A stretch of DNA of 64,000 nucleotides, from NCBI GenBank assembly GCA_030248135.1, contig JASANC010002722.1, forward strand, positions 62,001 through 126,000. Reading direction: 5' to 3'. A model generated the notes under the pieces. That model did not search any database and was not told where the DNA came from. It saw only the letters and a program-made list of their open reading frames with translations. This DNA is from Theristus sp. LFF4_11. Lineage: Eukaryota; Nematoda; Chromadorea; Monhysterida; Xyalidae. Each line of letters opens with the position of its first letter. Positions within the stretch are counted from its first letter, which is position 1. The position numbers were made by a program, and so were the translations under genes. This document shows, piece after piece, positions 1 through 13,200 of this stretch.

Positions 1-1
1 A

Positions 2-1674
2 ACATTCGCCCGTTACTGCAACTTGCTGTCGGTGTTGGTCTGGAAAGAGTTGAGCGTTAAAATTAAAAAACGATTTCCCACTAATCGTCATCTCGTGCAC
101 AGTGGTCTTATGACGGAGGACGAGTATGAGGTCTCTTTTGACTTTGGATTAGATTGAAAATAAAATGTTGAGGTGAAGCACTAAGGTCAAAGCAAAAGTT
201 GATTCAGAAGAAAAGGAAGCATAAACTTATGCAGTAATCCAGATTTTCGAACACACTACGTCGACTTACGGTCGTTGGTTCGTACCGGTCAGCTGGATGA
301 TCCGACTACTGGCACAGTATGCTTATCAAGGCGTGGTTTTATCAAGTTTTAAAAAATTAAAAAAACCTAAAACGTTACAAATTTAGAAGTAAAGAGGAAG
401 GCCTGATCAGCGACTACGCACATCAAGGTCTTCTTCAAGAAGTTTATGCGATACGGGCACCGACAGCAATGTTGACATTCTACGATTGGGTGAACATACC
501 ACTTGTTTACACTCAGGTATAATCAACAATTTACCACTTTCAATTAGCACATGAATCTGTTTTGAATCATGAATTGACACCATATTCTTCCGCCCAATGT
601 GAGAAGTGCGTTTACTGTCGTGAAAATGCACAGATTGTCACCATCGCAACCTACGGCTATTTTGTGTTCTGCGTAATCTGTCGACAGTCGTTGGTGAAAG
701 AAGCGTTGATCGCAAAGGACTCACTTGAGCTCGATCTCGTCTTTCCGTTCTTCACATCGCTCGAATTCGTCTTTTACATCGGTTGGCTGAAAGTGGCCGA
801 GATGATTCGGTAAATGAACAAAATAGATTAGAAATTGATACGAAAAAAACAACAAAGGTAATAGTTGTTGTTTGATCTATCAACTTTCTGTTTATCTAAC
901 CCCAAAAAGGCAAAAAAACATGAGAGAGACAGCCTCTCAACCACATCAGCTGCCCATTCGGCGAGGACGACGAAGACGTCGACATGAACTACGTGCTCGA
1001 TCGCAACATCCACGTGTCAAACATGATCGTTGACGAGATGCACAACCATCGGCCGACCATTATCAAGGTCGAACTTGTTGTTTTGTCGAATTCTTTACTT
1101 TCAAACCATTCAAAAACAAAAAAAACAATTTTAACTTCATTGCATCACCAGTTTGATGTTTCTGGACCAGTTTTTCAAGCATTCTAGACCAACTTTTTAC
1201 TATTCCCCACGACTGTCAAGCTTGCAGTGTTGAAATAGTTGCTTGTTAAATTCTTCACATTCAAACGATTCAAAAACAAGGAAAAACAATTTTTGATGTA
1301 AAAGAAGAAATGACCAACATTAAAACCACCCGATTAATGTTTTCTATACCAGCTTTTCACGCACTGTAGACGCAAATCTAGACCAGCATTTCACGTGTTC
1401 TAGACCGGTTCTTTACGCTTCATAGGACATTTGGTGGGACAATCGATTCCCGCGGCTGCCGCACACGCGCGCCTCATGGCCGGTGCGCGACAAAGTGCCC
1501 GACTGGCGATTGCACAACTACAAAATCAAGGAATCGGACTGGGAAGAGTGGTCGGAGAATGGCGCAAACGTTCCGGACAGCCACGGGCGCCTGATCACGA
1601 AACAACCTGAGCCAAACGCACATGTGGAAGACACCACCACCGCCGCCACACCACGTCAAGACCCTTTGATATGA
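2..1674 (+). CDS. Bestrophin-family chloride channel, 3' part of gene
   Basis: Bestrophins are pentameric Ca2+-activated anion channels of plasma or internal membranes. Six exons read in phase: 2-130, 243-316, 387-516, 634-809, 950-1067 and 1426-1674, giving 291 residues and a TGA stop. Diagnostic stretches are the KRFPT motif and the GLMTEDE segment in the first exon, YDWVNIPLVYTQ at the end of the third, a hydrophobic segment ending in FYIGWLKVAEM in the fourth, and the acidic Ca2+-clasp motif FGEDDEDVDMNYVLDRN in the fifth. The 5' exons, including the start and first membrane segments, lie left of the window. The C-terminal tail after the clasp is short (about 110 residues) compared with human bestrophins. 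The first donor is gtctct, which is weak, but phase and alignment support it. A putative AATAAA lies near 1935. Confidence 0.9.
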
Positions 1675-4016
1675 GCTTTGTCTCAAAGCTTGACATAAAC
1701 GTGAACTTCGGAAATCATGCTTTTTCGTCTCTGGCATCCTGCTGCTCCAAAAGTTGCTCCACTAGATTTTTATAGTTTCGCGGATTTTTCTACTTATGAT
1801 CTGAGCCACGTTAGTTCATCAGACTCATGTACGGGATATACTATGCAGTTATAACCTGCAGGACAAGGCATTATCGCAGTTATTTATTTTATTTTCCAAC
1901 TTTAAGCCAAAACATCACCACAGAACCAGAACCGAATAAATAAATGTTTAACTTTTAGTAGTATTCAAAAAACCGTGTCAAAAACAGGAAAATGTAACAA
2001 ATTGTAAAATTCGTTTCGAAAACAATAATAATCATCCTTGACAATTTCCAACAACGGTTTAATTCAAAAATTAATCATGAGTTGAAAAAAGCCAAAACGA
2101 ACGAAATAAAGATGTTTAAGACACGGTCAGGAAATGGCGTCTAAGGTGGCAATAAAAATGTAGAAACAGTTAGATATTTGTTTAAACCTGTCACTTTTTA
2201 GAGAATACAGAGTAGGCGAAACTGAATTAGAGAGTAAGAAACACGAATTTTACAGGTTTGTTAGAACAATCTCGCCATTTGCGGGTAAATAGGGCTTCTT
2301 ACCACTCCGATCTTCGATGTTTCTCAGTTTCTTCTTTCTCAAAAAGCGAAAAAGATATACGAAAAAATTGACAGGTTTAAACAAGCATGCTGTACATGTA
2401 GTTTCACATTACATTAGCCTAAAATTCAAATGAAGAGTAAAGTACTTCATGACTAGTTTTTCACGTGCAGCCAAACACAACCGTCGTGTGTGCATTTGAC
2501 ACGCTCAATTCTACGCACGCTGATTGGCTACGCCACTGAACCAAGGCGCCAAATTCAAATGCAGCCAACCAGGAGTAGAATGTTTGGCTGCAACACCAAG
2601 CCCATAAGTGTGTACTTTGTGTACCATTATGCACAGGCCATAAGTGACCAACGGTGACAGAGTATAAAAATTTAAAAAAATCAGCTAAACTTCCGATTCT
2701 ACCTTCCACAAAACCTTTTGCACAGTAAACCGTAGAGGATAGTGAAAACAGTAACATTGATGGTTTGACCAAAAGCAAACAGTAGTACAGCCAAAAAGCA
2801 GGAAATATGATAAAGCTATGGTATAACTGACACATCCTGATCGGTCTCTGAATGACGGTTGAATAAAAGCAGACGTTTTGAAAACTTCTAAAAAAATTGC
2901 ATTGCAGAACCCGAAGTGAACCAACACCAACATGTATTTTACAATTCGATTCGAAACAAAAAAAATCTCTCAAATCACCTGGTTATCAAAGACACAGTGA
3001 CACTGTGAAATAGACAGTTGCAGAATTACCGAAGATTCGCAAAAACAAAAACGGAAAGTCAAACAAGATGGGATTCCGCTAGTAAAACGTGTAGGGACAA
3101 TGCCTAAATTTCCTACAAATGTTGCACACACAAAAGATTATATTTTTGGCTTCTTCGATGGAACAAACGAAAATTCTGAATACAGTTGACGAAGCTTAGA
3201 AATAAATTGAAATTCAAAATCAACCTACTGAGAAAGACACAAAACAGTCAAAACGCCGACGGAAGGAAGAACTCACAGGCAAACAGTTAAACCGAAAGGT
3301 AATAACAGCAGTAACAAAAGTCACAGAAACAAAAACCGGAAATTCAATGAAATCATAATCGATGTACGACTAAATCACCAGATCAACAGACAATTAATAT
3401 TAAAATCGAACTTGAACATTGAAACTCCTAACCACCTCGGCTGTCGTGTCACAGTACACAGCAAACATTATTCCAGCAGTTCAACCGGACAGATTATACT
3501 TTCAAGAATGCAAGTTCCCATTTCTACCTGGTAGCATATTAGATTACCTGGAAACAAAACAAAAAGACAACTGAATAGATTGTAAAGTGTCATGAATAAT
3601 TGTTGAGTTCAGCGCAAACCAAAATACAGACAAACCATTTTTGTTACTAGAAAATCAACAAATCAACGAGTCATTTTCACACAATTGACCACCAGTTAAA
3701 GCAATGCCCCTTGCACCAACACAGAATGTTCAGAACGTACGGTATGGGTAAAAATTAGGAAAATCAACAAATCAAAAAGTCATTTTCACACAATTGACGC
3801 GTTTTTACCAGTTAATGGATTATCCGCGCTATTCTTATCAATTTTTATCCCTTCAACACATGATTAAGAATTATGTTGTCTTTTTTACCAACACAGAATG
3901 TTCAGAACGTAATTAACTGACAGGCGCTCTTAATACCAGAACATAAAATTATCACACTTCAATTCACCGACTATTCAGAGAAGGAAACTACGAGACAAAA
4001 AACTCACTCCCATCGA
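1675..4016. other. Convergent intergenic gap
   Basis: No exon with family similarity is visible between the bestrophin stop and the DRAM-like stop. The stretch is AT-rich. A short repeat of the GCTGATTGGCT type lies at about 2515-2600. A diverged tandem duplication at about 3650-3755 and 3757-3915 shares TCATTTTCACACAATTGAC and ACACAGAATGTTCAGAACGT. ORFs at 2461-2973 (-) look like chance readings. Confidence 0.6.
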
Positions 4017-7000
4017 TCAAACATCAACAACGGGCTTCCTCTGATCGGCCGCCCGTGGCATGGTCAGTTCGACCATCTCGTTGTCGACATCCTCGAACAC
4101 GTCCTCCTGTTGGCCCTGCACCGCCGCCTCATTATGTTCCGTCCAATCGGTGGCGGACGCAAACGTCGCCGTCTCCGAGACGTATCGCGCGCGTCTGTTC
4201 GCATTTGCATTGTCATCGTCATCGTCGTTCGACAACATCGACCGCGCCACATAATGCTCCGTTGCAGCAGCAGCACCACCGACGTCATTGCCATGCTCCG
4301 GCCAATCAGCGGCGTTGTGCTCGGAGGGCGAGCGTAGCGCCGCCTCGCGTCTCGTGTCGACCAAACTCGGCACCAGCCCGACGAAATGCACCAGCGGCAC
4401 CTGGACTCGCACCCGTGCGAACTCGACGGCGAACGAGAGCAGATAGAGGCCGAAGATGAACGCGATCATCCACTCGGTCAGGTGGTAGAACAGCAGTGCC
4501 GGGAAGTACTGCAAACGGGTGGCACTGGGGCACAGTCGCGTTTGCTTTGTGCAGTTCACAAATGGCAATACTCAAAAGTCAACGGCTGTGAATTGGTGCA
4601 AGGTCGGGTTTCTTTTTGAATCGAAGAATCGAATGTTGCAAATCGATACTTCATTTGTGAGCGGTTCGGCGATTTTGGTTGTTCAATTTTGGGAATTCAA
4701 ACTTTGTAAATTCTGTTCTTTGTAAACTTCAAACTCTGTAAATTGGTGTGGTTCAACGTCGGGTTTCGTTTGATTCGAGATTCTTTTCAATTGTTTGCTG
4801 ATCGGCGATTTTGGCGCCGACTTGGGAATGCATTCGGAATTCATGTTCTTCGGAGAAAGAGCCGACGAACGACGGTCAGAGAGGTCGTATGGGTAGGGCG
4901 CACCAAATATATCGCAATCGCAATACAAAAATCTTTGTCAACCAAGCCCCAGGCAATCGATTAGCGCGGGTTTCATTATTATTGAAAATATTTTTTTATT
5001 TTCTTCAGTGAAATTTCTGCATTTTTCAAAAACGGCCCACCAAACCAAACCCGCCTCTCTATCCTTCGTTGTCGATCTGCACTAAGCCGCTGCTAATAAC
5101 ATCACGCTAGAAATAGCAGCGCCACAAATGCAATTCGAAATCCAATTAGTCTCGAGTGCATTTCACTTTAGCACCAGAACCAACCAGCATACACGGCTGT
5201 GAGCGGCACTTCCGTGAATTTTATGGGTAAAACCTGATTGAAAAGGCGCCTGCCAACCGACCAACCAAACAATTGACGTAAAGTGTCGTTTCTATTGACC
5301 ACGTACGATTCCCAGCACACTTCCCCAGGTCAAGTGCGGCATTCCGCTCCAGCAAAAGCAAAAAAGCACGTACCCAACACGCTGAGCAGACCAAAACACA
5401 GCGTAGACCGGATCACAAACAACCGAAAGTCGTAAAGGCCAGGGCCGAGCCAGGGCAGGGTGAAAACAGTGAAACATCAATCGGATTAACTTACGTGATG
5501 ATTGTCGGACACCCATCGATAGCCGATGTATCGAGCAGTGGACGCGACTGACACGTTGTGACGCCACTCCTCGCGTTTGCCCAGGTCAGAGACGCTGTGT
5601 GCGAACGGAACTGCGCTTGCACCTGCACATGAAGTGAACAAAGCTGTGAAATCGGAACAGAAACATGTGTGGTAGGTGAGGCGAGATGATTTGCGACCGC
5701 AACAACCGCTTCATGGACGGACTCCGCGATTCTCAGCACTCTGCAAGGTTTGCAAAGCACCAGCATACGATCCGGGACTTTGCGTTCTGGAGGTTGCCGT
5801 GGAACTCTGCTCACCATACCAAGCTGGCACCAAACTGGTGCGAATGCAAACCCCTTTCCGTTTCCACAATCAACAACTTTGCGTTTTCAACGTCAGTTTT
5901 GTTTACTTCGTTTCACTTTACCAAAGGATCTCTCTATCACGCAAGCGTCGAAGCAAACACCAGACGATATAAAACACCCCTTCCCTCAATGCAGCGTTCT
6001 CTTCAGACTGCAAAAACAGCACAACCGAAACTCAATCAACTCACGAGCGCACATGAGAAACGAAATAAACAACCTGCATTCGCGGCAAACCGCTGTTTCA
6101 TTCGTACAAAACACGCAACACACAAGCAAGCCGCCCACAATCCATCACACTTCTTACGAGCACGCGCGCGTGCCTAATGTGCTTTTTGCAAAGCCGTGCG
6201 ACACAAATGGACGCCTAGCCTGCAGCAGGTATCAAAAGGGAAAATGCGGCTACGACTATACGCGGCAAACGTCAACAGAATGAGATCCTTATTGATCTTC
6301 GGTGTATTTCGAACATGAAAGGAAAACAAAAACAGCGTGGCTGCCTTTCACTGAACTGTCTGCAATGAGTACAAGTGCAGTCATGTGTGCTGCGCCTCTG
6401 CATTACGCAAATAACATGAATTTGAAAAAAAAGCATCAGCATGGGAATACAACTCTCTGATTAGCTGGTTGTCGATGAATTAAAAAACCTGATTGGTAAC
6501 ATCAGCAGCAAATCAGCATGCTTGCAATTTTGTCACTAGAACCCAATACATACCCCCAATTATCCAGCCGTCAGTTGCGAAAAAGGCGCATTGAATTACA
6601 ATGAAACCTGTTAGTTTTCTCCCTTTGCAAGTGGTAAAATGTTCTATCTGTCTTGCTTGTCCTACTCGTAGTACCAGCATAATAGAAACAGTGCCTGTGT
6701 AAACACGCGCTAAAAACTGCCATTAGGGTCGGGACCACAACAAAGAACGGCAGACTGTTTGTTCGCCAACGCACGTCATGACGCAAACAAACCAAGTTTC
6801 AAAAAATCATGATAACAACATTGCTCAACGCAGTCGTTAAAAAATCTGACACGGCATTGCACAGATTGGTTTCTGGTGTTTTTCACAGTCTGTTCTTTCC
6901 CACAACGACCAGATAAGGAAACAAAACTCTGCGGTAAAGCTTAAAGTTCAAATGTCGATTTTTTGACCTTGTTGCGACGAGAAAAAAACCGGTGAATGAT

Positions 7001-9109
7001 GGTGCGATTCAAATTGATGGCCTGCATTGCAGTGCACCAGCATCCGGGTGGGGTTGCTCAAAAAGCGATCGCCTGCGTTAATGCGACACGTCTTCGCAGT
7101 GGGAGCAATGAATGACAACAACATTGACTGATTCCATTCAAACCACGTCGAGTGTCGAGTATTTCAGAGCCTAGTTTGACATTGGACCACAGTCTCGATT
7201 CACCAATGGCCAGTAGAACAAAACAATCCAAAAACCACAATTCTCGTAACAAAATTGCAACCGACCGAGCATGAATCCGCCGGTGATGAGGAGGGAGAAG
7301 ACGAGTCGGACGTGTTTCGTCCAGTGCACCATGGGCGCCTTGTAGGAGATCCAAGTGTGCAGCCATGCGTACGCCATCGACATCACCACCACCAGCACGG
7401 CGCCGCTGTTGTGCAGGTACAGGTGACGCTCAGCCTGCACAGACACCAGCAAGAGGTCAACAACAAACGCACACAAAGGTGAACAGGATAAAAACTTTCC
7501 TACCTACTTTCCAACAACAACAACAACAAAAAGGGCGGACACGTCGAGCCCGAATCTATCAGGTGATTAGCGGGTAAGCAAGCATCACGAACAATTGCGG
7601 CAATGTTTGCCATGTACGCTTGCTGGTATTCGCCTTCAAGGCGGAATTAGTCGCATACCAGGAGTTGTTCTTTTTCAAGAATGCCAAGATATTTCCCAAT
7701 CATGTGTGCAAGGGAGAAAGAATAAACAGAAAGAATAAATCAGATCAAAAACACGTCAAATTTGACACACGATTGCGTTTCTAAACGTCTTTTTTCTTTC
7801 ATTCAAATTTCGCGCGCTCTTGCATCCTGAAAAAGCTGCCATGTTTAATCGACCATTCCGTAAACAACGGATTCACCGCGTAGAGGCAGATGCACCCATT
7901 TAGCAGACCGTCACACGGACGTGTCTCAAGTGTGAACCCCTTGCCCCGCACGCACCTCGACGTTGCCGACGATCAGGGCGCCGACGATGCCGCACACAGC
8001 CAACACCAAGGCCAGCTTGTTCGCGTGCACGTACTTGCGACGCAGCAGTTCGTTCATCGCCGGCTTCAGACGCGACCACCGCGTGCACACGAAATAGCGC
8101 GCCACGTAATTCAGAAAGCCTGTGTGTCGATTGAGCAGGCTGTTACGCGCACAAATCGGTGCAACGGAATATTATAGCCTAGTTAGTAGAATGTGTTAGA
8201 TCGAAATGACACCATGTACTCTGAAAACAACATGCTTCTCGGCACAGAAAAAATGACTATTAGTTTGGCCGATACCTGCACGTCAAAAAAATACGTGAAG
8301 AATGAACCAGACTGACATTCTGGTGCCTGTGCATGATAAACGGGCATTCTTGAAGCGAATGACGTCAAATCATGCCTCCTAAACGATTTGGTTCTTGCAT
8401 TGGCTCCAAACCAGAATCAAAAAGCTGACGCAACCAATCATAAATTAGCGTGTTGAATTAAACGGAACTGAAACCAACCACCAATCAGCCAGTTATTAGT
8501 TCTTATTAGCTGCCGCTTCCCGAAAAAAGATTACCCAAAGCTGAATACCGGGACTCCAAGAAAAACCGACCGATGAACGCGCCAACATTGACGATGGCGG
8601 CAAACACAAAATTCTCCGGTACCGCTTCGCCCGTTTCACTGAACGCAGAAAACGAGATTTCACTTGCGGCAACATGAGAAACTGCACGAAATTCCGTCCA
8701 TATTTTGTTGGGGCTTGATTGAACTTCGCGGCGAGCGTGAGTAATGACGCAAAGTGTACAAATACAAAAAGAATGGGTTTGACAAAAATAAAACATTCGA
8801 ATTTACATCTTGAACTGAAGGCTCCAAACAACAAACTCTCTCTCTCATCACTAATACCTTATCATTGGCATCATCCAATGCACATGCTCGTTGGCAACAG
8901 CAATCGCATAGCTGGAAAACAACGTTGACGATTGCAGTCTTTTTTGGGGGTTGAACGTTGAACAACATCGAAAATACAAAAACGAAAGAAAATAAAGAAA
9001 AACGAAACGTCTCTTACGTTATTATGAAGCAGCCGGGTACGAAACAAAACGTCAGCACCGGCAACAAAAACAAATGCGCACAGTAACGATCGCCCCGCCA
9101 ATCGGCCAT
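4017..9109 (-). CDS. DRAM/TMEM150 (Frag1/DRAM/Sfk1) family membrane protein
   Basis: This six-pass family includes DRAM1/2, lysosomal modulators of autophagy, and TMEM150 plasma-membrane proteins. Seven exons join in phase on the minus strand: 9109-9018, 8911-8858, 8662-8535, 8119-7956, 7434-7266, 5622-5495 and 4508-4017, giving 408 residues. The family pattern is clear: a first membrane helix beginning CAHLFLLPVLTF, the loop SETGEAVPENFVF, then NKLALVLAVCGIVGALIVGN, then HLYLHNSGAVL followed by a WISYK turn, and a last helix ending LTEWMIAFIFGLYLLSF. Human homologues have about 240-270 residues; here about 110 extra residues follow the last helix, rich in Asp, Asn, Glu and Ala. I chose the ATG at 9107-9109 because it precedes the first helix directly. 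Which subfamily it belongs to is not clear. Confidence 0.85.
7625..7880. repeat. Dispersed repeat, copy 1
   Basis: This intronic stretch shares diverged but collinear sequence with 41640-41925. Shared words include AGGAGTTGTT, TTTTTCAAGAATGCC, CGTCAAATTTGACAC, TCTTTCATTCA and AAAAGCTGCCATGTTTA, all in the same order and at similar spacing. No coding potential or terminal structure was found, so its class is unknown. Confidence 0.7.
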
Positions 9110-9419
9110 ACCGATGTTGACTGAACTGTTTTCTGGCTCCTTTTTTATTGTGGCATCGACCGAACCGAATGGCGAATGGGCCGCGGGAGCGGGACGCGAG
9201 AACGTCGACGACCCGAGCGGATATTTTGTTTCGCCTGCCTTCTTCCTACCTGGTCTCACTTAACCTCTAGAATTGTCAAACAAAAATCATTTTTTTAATT
9301 GAAAAACTGCTGATTTTTTTTTAAATTTTCTTGATATGCTCTAAAAACCTTATTTTTCGCACAATTTTTGAAAAGTTCAAAACAAATTTTTTTTGATACT
9401 GCCATGTAAAACCGTCAGC

Positions 9420-9740
9420 TCAGCATAGTTGTTCTAAGGAGCATAGTTGTTCCAGAGCCGAGGGGTTGGGGGCATAGTTGTTCCAGAGCCGAGGGGTTGG
9501 GCCATTGGGGGGGGGGCCGATATAGATAGCTGGAGCAAATTTTCTAGATAGATAGATAGCTGCAAAATTTTGGGGGGGGGCCGCGGGGGGGGCCATGTGA
9601 CTTTGGGGCCTGGGGGGGGGCCGGTCAAAATTTTGAAAGTGAGAGAGAGAAAGAGCCAAAACGCTAAAAAGCTATAAAAAAAATAAAAAAATGCTAAATA
9701 CACTAAAAAAAAAATATAAACGCGCGTTTTCTCAAAAAGG
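9420..9740. repeat. G-run repeat flanking the Naiad element, left copy
   Basis: This is a direct repeat of 13360-13600. Both copies contain GGCCGATATAGATAGCTGG, a short GATA run, a G-tract, GCCATGTGACTTTGG, GGCCGGTCAAAATTTTGAAA and AACGCTAAAAAGCTATAAAA in the same order. It also holds two tandem copies of a unit with GTTGTTCCAGAGCCGAGG. It may be an older repeat into which the retroelement inserted, or long-terminal-like sequence of that element. Confidence 0.75.
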
Positions 9741-9816
9741 AAATTTACAGGCAAAAGGCGAAGAAAATATCATTATTTTAGACAAGACTTTTTGGTTCTG
9801 TGACCAAAAAAAATTG

Positions 9817-10142
9817 TCAGAGATGGTGGGGAGATATTTTAGTAGAAATAGAACCGCTGCGCCAAAAATATGTTGGAAAAGGTGAGATATTTTTTTGCCC
9901 CCCTATTGAAGGAGAGTAACCGTGTAACAGCTGGATGTAGTTGTCCTTGTATGAAAAGGAGAACAATAATAAAAAGCTAAGACCAGTAACAGCAGCAGTA
10001 TACCAATCAATCAACACACCTGTTCGTCCTCCGAAATAACACTGTCGTTGTCGTCTTCGGTCTGGGCTTCGACTCGTTGTCGTTTTGCAGGAACAAATCG
10101 GCGTTTATCAGCAGAATGCGTGTGTTTGTTTGAACGTCCCAT
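9817..10142 (-). CDS. Possible first exons of an unrecognised gene fragment
   Basis: An ATG at 10140-10142 opens 41 codons ending in CAG at 10020, before a gtgtgt donor. The peptide has a basic nuclear-localisation-like run (KRRFVPAKRQRVE) followed by an acidic tail (EDDNDSVISEDEQ), a composition typical of nuclear proteins. A phase-compatible acceptor at 9946 would add a segment beginning DNYIQLLHGYSPS that soon runs into G-rich repeat sequence and stops near 9817. If real, the gene is cut short by repeats on its 3' side and bordered by the retroelement on its 5' side. I recognise no family. A chance ORF is also possible. Confidence 0.3.
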
Positions 10143-10261
10143 AGTTGGCACTGCGTTGAACGAGCGTGAATCGAAGCGAATAGAACCTCACCAGTGAACA
10201 GCCGAATCAAAAGTCACGCCTGAAAAAAGTAAAATAGGCAGTTGATTGAGAAAAAATAGGT

Positions 10262-13200
10262 GGAATCGAACACGTTTCGGGCCTGAGTCACAGACGTGTT
10301 CGATCCGTTCGACTAGTGGCCCATCATCAGTGTGATGCTAGTCGAACTAAGTGAGCCAAAAAAGTAGATCAGACAACGGAAAGAGCAAAGGCAACCAATT
10401 TGGTTGGTTGATCTAGTCTAAATTTGAGAAGCACATTGTTGTTAGAAGCTGCAAATCGAAAAAGTCGACAAAGAATCTTATCCTTTGAAAAGCCTTGATT
10501 AATAAGAGCAGAGGTAAGCTGTTTAGTGTTAGAAATGAAATCTTCTTTATTTGAGCAAACACGAGCAAAACGCAAGATCTGAGCAGAGAAAATATTATAG
10601 CCAATCGATGAATGAGTCAAACTGTTGGAATGAACATATTTGAGAACCTTGAAATTGAAGTCACGGGTTTTATCATAAATTCCAACCCTTAAACCCCCAT
10701 TAACAGTAATTTTGAGGTCCAAAAAATTGGCCTCAGTTGCATCTTCGTTGGACTTATTGAGCGGAATTGAAGGGGGGTAGATGAATTGAGCGATTTCCAT
10801 GAAATTTTCGCAGTTCAACACCAGAAGGTCATCGATGTACCTGCAAGCATAGCGAAGTTTCGCTACATTAGTTCTGTTGTTTCGATTAAGAGCGTATTTA
10901 TACTCAAGCCCAGTCAAAGTTAGACAGGCTAGTTTTGGAGCACTAACAGAACCCATAGGTATGCCAAGAACTTGACGGTAGTTTCTCCCACAGAATTTAA
11001 CGTAGGTTTCACCAACTACAAAACGAATCATGTCCTTAATTTCTGAGCTGTCAAAAGAAAGCAAACCAGGCAGTTTGCTATCACAATACTGGTAGTAGTC
11101 AGAGAACTTGGACAGACAAAGAAATCTCTTTCTGGAGTTTTTGAAACAGACATTGACAATATTGTCTAAGCTATCAAAAATAACCTGATGAGGTAGGGCA
11201 GTATATAGAGTGCTGAAATCAGCTGAAACAATGTTGTCTATTCTATCGCATTGCTGAAGCATGCTAATAACATCCAGGCTGTTTTTAACAGACCAAAAGC
11301 AGTGAATTCCATTGTTCGAAAGAATCTGCCTGCAGTAGTTTGAAAAATGCGTTTGTAGTGCACACAAAATTTTATGCAATAAAGTGTTGATTGCTTTACA
11401 GCTCGATTGCCTTGCTCCGGCAATAAACCTGTAGGTGTACGGAACTTTATGCATTTTGGGAATAGCAAAAATTGTAGGAAGAACAAGATCAGTGTCCTGA
11501 CATTGAACGCCAAAAGTTGAACTAACTTTAGCGTGAAAATCCACAATGTCAGGCTCATTTTTATCAACAGGAACATACACTTGATTGCCATCATTTCTCA
11601 AGTTACCATCAACATCAAAATAAACACCCATTTCTTTGCACATAGCTTCCAAGTAAAACTTCTTACAAATTATGACAAAATTATTACTTGCTTTGTCAGC
11701 CTGAGCAATAACAAAGTTGTTATGAAGGTCTTGAAGCTTAGCATGCGGGAATTTAAACGATTCGGAATAGTGGTTAGCTGTGCTGAAAAAATTGATTCTA
11801 TTGCAGATCAATTTCTCACATAAAATGCGAACACGAATAAGTTCATGAACATTGACACGACAGGAAATAGCGATTTTACAAAGAAAACCATGAAGAGCTT
11901 CAACTAAATAATCATGAATTTCAGTCCATGTCTTATGATGACTAGAAAATCTGAATTTAGAACCTTTACAGAACAACTCTCGTAGTTTCTCATCGTTAAT
12001 GATGTTGAGATCCCCTGTAATAACATGGTTAAGCACTGGATGCTTGAAGACACTTTGTTCGCAGCCGCAAACGCCATGTACAATGGAGGCAAGAAGTTGG
12101 GGAGTAAGGTTTTTGAGAAGTTTATTGTGGTTGCAGAGCAATCTACTGATTGGTTTATCGTAAGAATAAACGACACGAACATTTCTTAATTTATTAGTTG
12201 TGCTTGGAGGAGCTAGAGACAAGATTCGATGATCTCTGAACAGTGTTTCTAGTTTCAAGAGTTCAAGTTTCTTGTCAACAAACGGTATTTTGAAAAAGGC
12301 GGTAGGCTCATGCCGAGCCCGTTTGGTGCGTTCGTTATGAAACTTGCCCGAGAGAAAAGCTAGAATTATTCGTCGAATGGTTACACTCTGCCCAATGAAA
12401 TTCTCAGCAATGACTGTCCTCTCAGCTTGAATTAACTCACAGCGACGTGCTGAGACTAGTGTGTGAAACATTCGCTTCCTATCAAAGGAATTTTCATTAT
12501 GGATTTCAACTAGCTTGTTTACAGCGTTAGACTCACATTTCCTTTTGGTTCTATGTGTACGCTGACCGTGATTTCTTCTTCTACGGCAAATTGACTGTGT
12601 GAAAAAAGGAGAACCTTTTTGTTTGAAACAAGAAAGATCTTCAGTAATCTTGCCGTAATGGTCGATTTTATCGTTCAGACCAAAAGGAAACGCGGTGTTA
12701 AGCAACCTAATCAAAAAATTCTCGACTTTAAGCAACTTACTTCGCACATCTGAATTGCCAGAAGCTTCGTTATCAAGGCAGAAAAGTACCCTCACCTTTA
12801 GATCATTAACACAATGTCCATTTTGCGAGAAGTGACGTACCAGCAACGTCTGTCTGTCTTTATTCCGAATACTGCGTTGATGTTCCATTATTCGTTGTTT
12901 CAGCATACGGGCTGTCTGCCCGACATACTGAAAACCACATTTGCGACAAGAGATGAGGTAAACAACATTACTGGACTTACAAGAGCATTGAGTCTCAGAG
13001 ATCAATTGATAGTGGATATTAGTTGCGTGAGAAATGACAAGTCTCTCTTGATCAATGGTAACGCAAACCTTACAATTGCGTTCGTCACAGGTTTTGGTAG
13101 AATTGGTTCCAATCAGCTTTTTTGACCACCAACTTACAGCTGGCGAAATATCGTCACTAAGATTAAGCTTAATACATGCAACTTTTTTGGTATAAGTATT

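Noticed and set aside
4055..4459. Plus-strand 134-residue ORF
   Set aside because: It is the shadow of the GC-rich last exon of the DRAM-like gene on the other strand.
5292..5567. Minus-strand ORF with hydrophobic content next to a DRAM-like exon
   Set aside because: The DRAM-like exon ends at a clear gtaagt donor (5495) and joins in phase to the exon at 4508, with a full family match. The extra ORF would duplicate a helix and breaks the alignment.
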